The notes beneath the pieces are model-generated. The model saw only the letters and a list, made by a program, of their open reading frames with translations. It made no database searches and was not told the DNA's origin. From NCBI GenBank assembly GCA_023387695.1, contig JAEWHT010000025.1, forward strand, positions 23,147 to 87,146: 64,000 nucleotides of DNA. Direction: 5' to 3'. The DNA is from Pseudomonadota bacterium. GTDB lineage: Bacteria > Pseudomonadota > Alphaproteobacteria > Rhizobiales > Xanthobacteraceae. Shown here in pieces: positions 26,901 to 31,886 of this stretch. The position numbers and the translations under genes were made by a program. Position 1 is the first letter of the stretch, and each line of letters begins with the position of its first letter.

Positions 26901-27415
26901 CCAACCGCGCCCAGCCGGACACCGAAGGGATCGTCGGCCCGTTCGAGAACACGGTGATCGTCCGCAGCCGAATCACGCCGGACCTGTCGTTCACACAAGC
27001 GCTGGCGCGGGTGCGCCAGAGCGTCCTCGACGCGCATGCGCGGCAGGAGCTGCCGTTCAACATCCTGGCCGACCATCTGGAGCAACAGGGAATCGATCCC
27101 GCTTCGCTGCTCCAAGTCTATTTCACCCTGCAAAATCCACTACGCCAGCCGCTCGACCTGCCTGGCGTCACGGTGCAATCGATCGGCAACGTCGCACGCG
27201 AGGGCCAGCCGGTGCTGCCGGTGGACCAGACCTGGCTGTCGCTGATGCTCAAGGAGCGTCCAACCGGGATCACGGGTTCGTGCAATTACAAGGGTGAGCT
27301 GCTCGACGGCGGCATGGTCGGCGCGTGGATGGAGGATTTGGTCGCGCTGCTGGGGGCTGCCATCATCCAGCCGAACACACCGCTCGACCGGCTGCTGGCC
27401 CGCAGGGCGGCATGA
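20981..27415 (+). CDS. Two-module nonribosomal peptide synthetase, A-PCP-C-A-PCP-C
   Basis: About 2144 residues. A1 (20-525) resembles oxalyl-CoA-synthetase-type acyl ligases (TWYTAVPTIHRALL, SSSLAP, ETYGMTEAAS). PCP1 has GADSLAV (about 567). C1 (630-1060) has an active HHLVTDGWS. A2 (1085-1590) has YTSGSSGAPKG, TGDLARR and HGKLDR, but its A4 motif reads FVISVWQ: Val1283 replaces the Asp that binds an alpha-amino group. PCP2 has GGHSLLA (about 1636). C2 (1700-2140) has HHAIADGWS. No thioesterase or reductase follows, so release may be by C2 onto a free acceptor. ATG 20981 is chosen; AAAAGGGA lies too close to it, so a start a few codons later (TTG 20987, GTG 20993) is possible. The phosphopantetheinyl transferase and flavin monooxygenase downstream fit the same pathway. 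The product is unknown. Confidence 0.95.
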   Translation: MALSVIASGAGEGATNAGAEAKSIADLGGLLAFYAQTIPAAPALLAPGRPPLSYGALGTGIARLVQMLRALGIAPGDRIAVALPRGADSALALIAVASSCACVPINPDLTADELQRYFSEMKLAALVTRADMNSASRDVARALDIAVIDFVPGPETDLGGCAFIGPMVGPACAKGAAGAEDDAFILLTSGTAARPKMVPLTHRNVCLSAQNAGRVLSLAPQDRLLNALPLFHAHGLISGLLTALAAGSSVIVTGGFDAPSFFGWMRDLQPTWYTAVPTIHRALLTAAEANPERVRSSSLRVIRSASSSLAPAILNGLEAMFGVPVLETYGMTEAASQIAANPFELRKIGSVGRAAGPDIAIMDEAGRRLASGERGEIMLRGPNMSRGYYNDEAATQAAFRDGWFRTGDLGYLDEDGYLFIVGRIKDVINRGGQKISPLEVEEVLLAHPAVLEAGVFAVPHAKLGENVAAVVVLRPNSEATSDQLRQFARKRLAAYKVPSLIHGVAALPKGASGKVKRNALADLIAAPHDDDDAQLPRNDLETQLAEIWANLLELPRVGVDQDVFALGADSLAVTQMRSRLRERFNANFSFEDIFDCATVGALAARLETMSHRDATLPAWHQAAREEEDAPLSFQQQRMYVLSRLDPTRYNYNVVEVALLKGEIDIAALQAGLASISANHEALRSVFVEREGEPVQRALRRPPELERIKLKPCPSHRRTAVVRREALKLAQYTFDLAHEPPLKVTLLSFDKSSHALVVNVHHLVTDGWSQRLFWEALAAGYSAARKGSATALPSPSFQYRDFARWQLSWAQTPAAKEQLDYWKTQLDGVTTLPLRTDRPRPEVWSGQGARHYFEFSKGLSADIRRLSQDQGVTPFMALLAVFQCLLLRHTGHEDVATGSLIANRNQIESERLIGLFANTLILRNDFGGDPTFDEMLRRVRQVTLDAYRNQDLPIEEVLRALQITRRTDGNPLFRIMFILQNASIEAAHFPGLSTRRLEVDPEVARFDITLELVEAEGRFTGFFEYATDLFDAGTIEGMADQFKTLFKAVIANPEQRISRLPLLTDAERRQLPAKGRTANFTTRGNLCERFEQQAKKTPNTIAISDGRLSLSYRELARRSQAIARWLTREGVGAESVVALLADRGPNLLAAMIGVQRAGAAFLNLDPEQPPARLATILGSSCATVLLTGRAQSSLVGALLEPLVERILVAEIEDAIALETTKPARAVRRADSSLAYLIYTSGSSGAPKGVMIEQRGLSNHLASLISELGLTSKDVIAQTAPQSFVISVWQFLAGPMAGARVHVCDNAVVQDPVLLAQEIEGEGITVLEIVPSLLRIILERMDEAEILRAFAKLRLLISTGEPLPVDLCRAWFARCPKVPLINAYGASECSDDVSLHRLTKAPDIATTNVPVGAPLPNTQLYVLDSNLEPQPIGVVGELCIGGAGVGRGYVNDPAQSRQRFIPDPFTREKGSRLYRTGDLARRRADGTIECLGRADLQVKVRGYRIELKEIEAALADHAGVRAGIVEPRRDANGDAKLIAHVVAKAGGQTSASELRDFLKSRLPGHAIPSAFLFLDQVPLNSHGKLDRSALLASPQPETAGTETAVPARRFTEKVLSDIWIDLLEVETLGVTDNFFDLGGHSLLAGQAMARVARALGASLPIKTIFEAPTIEELARLVDDAVATKPQKASVPRLAQSGPPTLSIAQDQMMRIEKNLPGLPLFNLPFAFHLEGPIDPRRLAQAIDDIVRRHESLRTAFRWNGDEPVSRVIAPATLGPVLTVETIGEGRPHNNKRRKALEQKKIELLIAQETYTPVAAARAPLLRARLLRLHAEDHILLLTLHHAIADGWSIGVLFEELSNRYAALAGHQSAPAPKMPLAYSDVARWQRWWCGTEAARRQAADWIENLRGAAPLFDGEARPGAATGHHPLGLERDLVTRLQAYARQHNATLFMCLLTGLKALLLARTGRTDISIATAMANRAQPDTEGIVGPFENTVIVRSRITPDLSFTQALARVRQSVLDAHARQELPFNILADHLEQQGIDPASLLQVYFTLQNPLRQPLDLPGVTVQSIGNVAREGQPVLPVDQTWLSLMLKERPTGITGSCNYKGELLDGGMVGAWMEDLVALLGAAIIQPNTPLDRLLARRAA

Positions 27416-27443
27416 CTGCCTGTGCGGGGCGGACGAATAAGAG

Positions 27444-27464
27444 TTCACGCGCTAAAGCTGTGAA
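27444..27464 (+). terminator. Weak hairpin after the NRPS gene
   Basis: Arms TTCAC (27444-27448) and GTGAA (27460-27464), with an extra inner GC pair, lie 28 bases past the NRPS stop codon and are followed by TGTTTAAG. The stem is short, so this is only a candidate. Confidence 0.25.
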
Positions 27465-27556
27465 TGTTTAAGTTGCATCTTGATTATTTGACGCCAGCGC
27501 GCAAGATTGTTGTTGCGTTTTGATTTGGACGATTATTTTTGAACCGGGGGAGTGTT

Positions 27557-27721
27557 ATGGGTTTCATCAAATTTACCAAGGGTACCTCACTGAGCGACAA
27601 GGACCGCAAGGCCCTGCAGAAGCTTCTCACCGATGAGAAGAAGAAGCTTCAGGCCGCTCTGAAAGAGGTCGACGCCAGCCTTTCGATCGTTGGCGGCAAG
27701 AAGGCCAAGAAGAAAAAGTAG
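27557..27721 (+). CDS. 54-residue Lys-rich small protein in the NRPS island
   Basis: The ATG at 27557 has a GGGGGAG ribosome site at 27546-27552. The product starts GFIKFTKGTSLSDKDRKAL, then forms a likely amphipathic helix over residues 17-41 with many Lys, Asp and Glu. After a short Ser/Gly segment it ends in a basic tail GGKKAKKKK. There is no signal peptide, Cys or Trp. It is not an MbtH protein, because it lacks that family's Trp and Ser-x-Trp motifs and is shorter. It lies in an AT-richer stretch between the NRPS and the phosphopantetheinyl transferase genes and has its own terminator hairpin right after the stop codon, so it is probably transcribed separately. The tail suggests nucleic-acid or acidic-surface binding, which is inference. 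No family is recognised. Confidence 0.7.
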   Translation: MGFIKFTKGTSLSDKDRKALQKLLTDEKKKLQAALKEVDASLSIVGGKKAKKKK

Positions 27722-27750
27722 GATTCGTCGGCCGGGACGCCGCACGAATC
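27722..27750 (+). terminator. Terminator of the 54-residue protein gene
   Basis: Arms GATTCGT (27722-27728) and ACGAATC (27744-27750), with an inner CGGC/GCCG pairing, begin at the base after the TAG stop codon. TTCCAATTTCATTTTC follows, which fits rho-independent termination. Confidence 0.6.
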
Positions 27751-27854
27751 TTCCAATTTCATTTTCAGATCTGGGCCGCCCGCTTGTCGAGTTGGGGTCT
27801 CGCACAAGCTTGCGCCTGTAAACCGGCCAGCAATCGACAAGAATTTGCCTGGGT

Positions 27855-27873
27855 GGACCGCTAAAAGCGGTCC
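27855..27873. repeat. Perfect 8-base palindrome upstream of the PPTase gene
   Basis: GGACCGCT (27855-27862), a three-base AAA loop, then AGCGGTCC (27866-27873). No T run follows. It could be a terminator, an operator or a structured leader for the phosphopantetheinyl transferase gene 80 bases downstream. Confidence 0.55.
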
Positions 27874-27952
27874 GCTCAGTCGCTTTCTGCCCGGTTGATT
27901 CTTTTCAGTCAGGGCCGGATTTCGCCTCCGCCGGACATTATGGGCCTATTTG

Positions 27953-28684
27953 ATGGCAGACGACGGAATTGAACTGTTTATCGGACTGATCGAGAGCATC
28001 GACACACCGGGCGCCGTCGATGCGTGCCGCCGGATACTTTCGGTCGACGAACGGACCCGTGCCGACCGCTTCATGTTCGAGCGGCATCAGCGGCAATATA
28101 TCTTCGCGCACGCGATGTTGCGCCTGGCGCTCTCGCACGCCGAACCCGATGTCGCGCCGACCGACTGGTCGTTTTCGACCGGGCGCTACGGGCGTCCTTT
28201 CGTTGCGGCGCCCAAGACCGCGACCGCGTTGCATTTCAGCCTGTCCCACGCCGATGGCTGCGTCGCTTGCGTCGTCTCGAAGCATGAAGCTGTCGGCGTC
28301 GATGTCGAGACGGTATCGCGCCGCGTGGCGCCGCTGTCGACCGCGCTCCGCTTCTTTGCGCCCGAAGAGGTCGAGACGCTGCGCAGCCTGCCCGAGCCCG
28401 CAGCAACTGAGCGGTTCTTCGACTACTGGACGCTGAAGGAAGCCTATCTGAAGGCCAAGGGGTTTGGGCTCGATTTGCCGCTGGACGCATTCGCGATGCA
28501 GGTGTCGCGCGAGGCGATCGAGATCAGCTTCAAGCCCGATATCGCCGACGATCCCGCAAGCTGGCGCTTCTCGCTGTGCTCGCCCTCGCCCTCGCATCGC
28601 CTGGCAATCGCCGACGGCTCCCGCGCGGCCGGCGGCCTTCGCATCACCTGCAACGCCTGGCCGCTGCAGGAAGCAGCTGAGTGA
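27953..28684 (+). CDS. Sfp-type 4'-phosphopantetheinyl transferase
   Basis: A 243-residue enzyme that moves the phosphopantetheine arm of CoA onto the carrier-domain Ser of an apo-synthetase. The magnesium-binding Asp/Glu pair is in AVGVDVETVSRR and the second motif is WTLKEAYLKAKGFG, both standard for the Sfp/EntD class. RFMFERHQRQYIFAHAMLRLAL matches the usual N-terminal region. The length suits the Sfp rather than the short AcpS type. ATG 27953 is used; the TTG just before it is unlikely, and no strong ribosome site is visible. It shares strand and island with the two-carrier NRPS, its probable target. The next gene starts inside its stop codon. Confidence 0.93.
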   Translation: MADDGIELFIGLIESIDTPGAVDACRRILSVDERTRADRFMFERHQRQYIFAHAMLRLALSHAEPDVAPTDWSFSTGRYGRPFVAAPKTATALHFSLSHADGCVACVVSKHEAVGVDVETVSRRVAPLSTALRFFAPEEVETLRSLPEPAATERFFDYWTLKEAYLKAKGFGLDLPLDAFAMQVSREAIEISFKPDIADDPASWRFSLCSPSPSHRLAIADGSRAAGGLRITCNAWPLQEAAE

Positions 28685-29661
28685 TGACGGCGCGGCTGCG
28701 CGTCTTTCCTGCAATCTCGCGCAATCGCGATCCCAAAAAATATGTCGGCGAGCTGATGCGGGTGGCGGAGTTCGCCGACCGCAGCGGCTTCGAAGGCATT
28801 CTGCTGTTCGAGGGCAATGACGTCTTCGTCGAGCCCTGGGCCATGGCCCAGCACATCATGACGGCGACGACGCGAAGCTCGCCGCTGATCGCCGTTAATC
28901 CGGTCTACATGCACCCTTTCACCGCGGCGAAGTTCGTGTCGTCCTTCGCCCAACTCTACGGTCGCAGGGTCTATCTGAACATGATCACGGGGACTGCGGT
29001 CAGCGACCTCAAGGGGCTGGGCGACGACCAATCGCATGGCGACCGTTATGTCCGCCTCGGGGAGTTCGTCGCGTTGATGCGCCAACTCCTCTCGAGTCCG
29101 CGCCCGGTGAATGCCGATGGCCGGTTCTATCGCGCCAGCAATCTGCAACTGCGCCCGCGCCTGCCGGCTGAGCTGATGCCGGAATTCCTGATCGCCGGGC
29201 AATCGGACGCGGCGCAGCGCGCCGCCGAGGAAACTGGCTGCATCAAGATGCAGATGCTGCCGCCCGACCTCGATCGCAGCCTCAACGCACCGGGCATGAA
29301 TTTCGGCATCTTCGCGCGCGAGACCGGCGACGAGGCGCGGCAGGCGGCAAAGACGCGCTTCCGCGACAACCAAGATGATCGCGAGCTGCTCGCGCTCACG
29401 GTGGAAAATTCAGATTCCGTCTGGAAGCGGCGGCTCTATGAGGGCCAGAGCGGCGAGCTCCAGGACAATGGCTACTGGCTGCTGCCTTACCTGACCTTCC
29501 AGGCCGATTGCCCCTATCTCGTCGGCAGCTATGCCGAGATCGGCGCGAAGCTGAAGGCGTTTGCGGCGAAGGGTTTGACCACTGTTATGCTCGACATGGT
29601 CGCTGATGAAGCCGAGATGCAGCACGTGTGCAAGGCGCTGCAGGCGAGCGGGATGTTTTGA
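28684..29661 (+). CDS. LLM class flavin-dependent monooxygenase (SsuD-like)
   Basis: A 325-residue luciferase-like FMN-dependent oxygenase. NPVYMHPFTAAKFVSSFAQL and VYLNMITGTAVSDLKGLGD followed by HGDRYVRLGEF are typical of the alkanesulfonate monooxygenase (SsuD) branch, which has a TIM-barrel fold. FMN would be supplied by a separate reductase, and none is encoded here. The ATG at 28684 overlaps the TGA of the phosphopantetheinyl transferase gene (TGATG), so translation is probably coupled. SsuD relatives act on sulfonates, but LLM enzymes also tailor carrier-bound intermediates in NRPS clusters. The coupling makes that role more likely here, as inference. A long inverted repeat follows, before a convergent gene. 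Confidence 0.9.
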   Translation: MTARLRVFPAISRNRDPKKYVGELMRVAEFADRSGFEGILLFEGNDVFVEPWAMAQHIMTATTRSSPLIAVNPVYMHPFTAAKFVSSFAQLYGRRVYLNMITGTAVSDLKGLGDDQSHGDRYVRLGEFVALMRQLLSSPRPVNADGRFYRASNLQLRPRLPAELMPEFLIAGQSDAAQRAAEETGCIKMQMLPPDLDRSLNAPGMNFGIFARETGDEARQAAKTRFRDNQDDRELLALTVENSDSVWKRRLYEGQSGELQDNGYWLLPYLTFQADCPYLVGSYAEIGAKLKAFAAKGLTTVMLDMVADEAEMQHVCKALQASGMF

Positions 29662-29692
29662 ACTCTAGCTATACCTCCTGAATTCTCCTCAT

Positions 29693-29772
29693 CGTCATTG
29701 CGAGCGCAGCGAAGCAATCCAGAGTCCCTCCGCGGAAAGATTCTGGATTGCTTCGCTTCGCTCGCAATGACG
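29693..29772. repeat. Long imperfect palindrome (REP-like), 31-base arms
   Basis: Arms at 29693-29723 and 29742-29772 are complementary at 30 of 31 positions, around an 18-base loop. The arms begin CGTCATTGCGAGC and end GCTCGCAATGACG, a type dispersed in Bradyrhizobium and Rhodopseudomonas genomes. It lies between convergent genes, where it could stop transcription in both directions. Confidence 0.85.
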
Positions 29773-29788
29773 GCAGGTGGCGGCTACT

Positions 29789-30814
29789 TCACCTTGCCTC
29801 TTCGAATCCTGCCAGCACCGAAGTCAGGTTTGCACCCAGAATATCCGAGAGATAGCCGCCTTCCTGCACGAACACCGTCGGCAGGCCCATCTTCGCGATG
29901 GCCTGGCCGATGCGTCGGAAACCCGGCGTGGTGACAGCGAGGCCCTTGAGCGGATCGTGCTCGGAAGCATCGAGGCCAAGCGCGATCACGAGCGCACCGG
30001 GCGCAAAGGATTCGATCGCCTTGCGCGCGACGCCCATCGCCTGGATGTAGCCGTCGTCGCCGGTGCCGATGGGGAGCGGAATGTTGAGATTGGTACCAAG
30101 GCCGGGGCCTTCGCCGCGCTCATGCGCATAGCCCCACACGTAGGGATAATAGGCGATGGGATCGGCATGGATCGACACCGTGTAGACGTCGGGTCGCGCG
30201 TAGAAGATTCCTTGCGTGCCGTTACCGTGGTGGACGTCGACGTCGAGGATCACGACGCGCTCATGCTTGAGCCGCAGATGCGCAGCTGCGATCGCGCTGT
30301 TGTTGAGGAAGCAGAAACCGCCAGCCATATCGCGATAGGCGTGATGGCCGGGTGGACGGCAGAGCGCGTAAGTCGCGTCCTCACCATCCATCACCATCTG
30401 CGCGGCCGTGACAGCAACGTCGGTCGCTGCACAAGCCGCGGCCCAGGTACCGGGGCCGATGGGTGCCGCGGTATCAGCAGTGTGCCAACCAAGCTTGCCG
30501 ACGATATGCGTCGGATAGGTCGCGGCATGACGCACGGGGTGGATGTTGCCGATCATCTCGGGGCCGGAATCGCCGAGCGCCGTCCAGGCGTCCCAGGCCT
30601 CGCTCAGGAACGACAGATATTCAGGGCTGTGGATGCGTGCGCGCGGGCCCTGGCCGAACATCGTCGGCTCGACCAGTTGATGCTTGCCGTCCTTCAAACC
30701 TTTGAGTAGCCGATCGGCGCGCTCCGGTTGTTCGGTGGTGCGCTTGACGACACCGCGAACCAGGAAGAATTGCGGATCATGGCTGCGATGCAGTTCGGTA
30801 TGGACGGCTTTCAC
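29789..30814 (-). CDS. Histone deacetylase family protein / acetylpolyamine amidohydrolase-like
   Basis: A 341-residue zinc amidohydrolase of the arginase/deacetylase fold. The catalytic region RPPGHHAYRDMAGGFCFLNN has the His-His pair. Zinc ligands are supplied by VILDVDVHHGNGTQ and GLDASEHDPL. The capping Tyr is likely in VQEGGY. Bacterial members of this layout, such as acetylpolyamine amidohydrolase, remove acetyl groups from polyamines; no histone role is implied. The GTG at 30814 is used because GGAG lies seven bases upstream. A polyamine role would fit the PuuB-like oxidase and the HTH-cupin regulators 8-15 kb away, but that link is inference. It converges with the LLM monooxygenase gene at a long palindrome. 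Confidence 0.92.
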   Translation of the reverse strand: MKAVHTELHRSHDPQFFLVRGVVKRTTEQPERADRLLKGLKDGKHQLVEPTMFGQGPRARIHSPEYLSFLSEAWDAWTALGDSGPEMIGNIHPVRHAATYPTHIVGKLGWHTADTAAPIGPGTWAAACAATDVAVTAAQMVMDGEDATYALCRPPGHHAYRDMAGGFCFLNNSAIAAAHLRLKHERVVILDVDVHHGNGTQGIFYARPDVYTVSIHADPIAYYPYVWGYAHERGEGPGLGTNLNIPLPIGTGDDGYIQAMGVARKAIESFAPGALVIALGLDASEHDPLKGLAVTTPGFRRIGQAIAKMGLPTVFVQEGGYLSDILGANLTSVLAGFEEAR

Positions 30815-30947
30815 TCAACACTCCGTTGTCGCATGCTCTTCGGATGGCGCCACAGATGTCTGATCCCTGAGGCCGCTAGATGCAAGCAAGAAGAATGCCG
30901 TCATTCGCGCCGCGGCTCTGCGCCCATAGCAGGACGCCTTTGATTGC

Positions 30948-31886
30948 CTAGCAATGCCCCTGCTGGAGACAATGCTCGCGGCCCTGCCGATCCGTCCGGA
31001 AGGACTCGATGAAGCCACCCTGGCGCTGGGTGACGAAGACGGTCTTGCCGTCACTGCCACCGAAGGCGAGGTTGGTTGGCTCCTTGCCCTTCAGAACGAT
31101 CTCGCGCTCGATCGCGCCATTGGGCTTCATCAGCGCGATCGTGCCCTTGAGAATGCGCGCGACATAAAGGCGGCCGGCAACATCGGTGCGCAGGCCGTCG
31201 ATGGTATCGGGCTGGAACGCCTTGACAAGCTTTGCGTCGGTGAGCTCGTTGCCACGGATGGCATAAGACCAGACCTGGCCGTTGCTGGATTCACCGACAT
31301 AGAGCGTCTTGCCGTCGGGGCTGAGATCGATGCCGTTGGTGGTGCCCATCGCGCGCGGCGCCGACATGATCTGACCCTGCGCCGATCCGTCCGCGGATTT
31401 CGCAATGCGCCAGATGTGGCCTTCCCGCCCCTTCCAGTTCGGATCGCTCGCATAGATCGCACCGTCGCGGGCGATGGTGATGTCGTTGGGCTGGTTCATC
31501 TCGTCCGAGTGAAACCAGACGCCGGGCTCGGTGCTGCCCTTCGGAATCGCCAAGATATTGTGCTTCTTATAATCGGCGATGAACATCGTGCCGCTGCGGT
31601 CGAAGCGGATGGCGTTACCGATGCTGCCCTCAGGGAGCGCCGTGAAGGCTTCCGACGCCGCGCCGCCCGCGGGCAACCGGCCGATCGTGCCGGACTTGCC
31701 GAAATTGACGACGAACAGATTGCCATCGAGATCGGCGGCAGGCCCTTCGATACCGTGCGTATATTCGTCGGCAGGCGTCACCTGCACGCTTTCGAACAGC
31801 TTCGTCTCGGCTGCGAAGAGCGGCGTCGCGATAACGAGCAGAATGCTACTGCGGCACCAGAAATTCCTGCCGGATGTAATAGCCAT
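30948..31886 (-). CDS. SMP-30/gluconolactonase (LRE)-like beta-propeller protein
   Basis: About 312 residues, with a signal peptide ending near TPLFAAE, so probably periplasmic. The body is a six-bladed propeller of the SMP-30/gluconolaconase type: IEGPAADLDGNLFVVNF, GNAIRFDRSGTMFIAD, QPNDITIARDGAIYAS, TNGIDLSPDGKTLYVG and DGLRTDVAGRLYVA are the successive blades, with the Asn and Asp residues that bind calcium. It would hydrolyse a sugar or other lactone. Its start overlaps the 3' end of the upstream dehydrogenase gene by about 40 bases, which suggests co-transcription. ATG 31907 is an alternative start. Lactone hydrolysis next to a sugar dehydrogenase-like enzyme is biochemically sensible. 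Confidence 0.85.
   Translation of the reverse strand: MAITSGRNFWCRSSILLVIATPLFAAETKLFESVQVTPADEYTHGIEGPAADLDGNLFVVNFGKSGTIGRLPAGGAASEAFTALPEGSIGNAIRFDRSGTMFIADYKKHNILAIPKGSTEPGVWFHSDEMNQPNDITIARDGAIYASDPNWKGREGHIWRIAKSADGSAQGQIMSAPRAMGTTNGIDLSPDGKTLYVGESSNGQVWSYAIRGNELTDAKLVKAFQPDTIDGLRTDVAGRLYVARILKGTIALMKPNGAIEREIVLKGKEPTNLAFGGSDGKTVFVTQRQGGFIESFRTDRQGREHCLQQGHC

Noticed and set aside
25142..27133. A 663-codon minus-strand ORF opposite the NRPS gene
   Set aside because: It is a GC-rich shadow of the NRPS frame; its translation is Arg/Asp/Gln-rich low-complexity text with no family motif and no ribosome site.
27557..27721. MbtH-like protein beside the NRPS
   Set aside because: The 54-residue product lacks the Trp and other invariant residues of MbtH and is Lys-rich instead.
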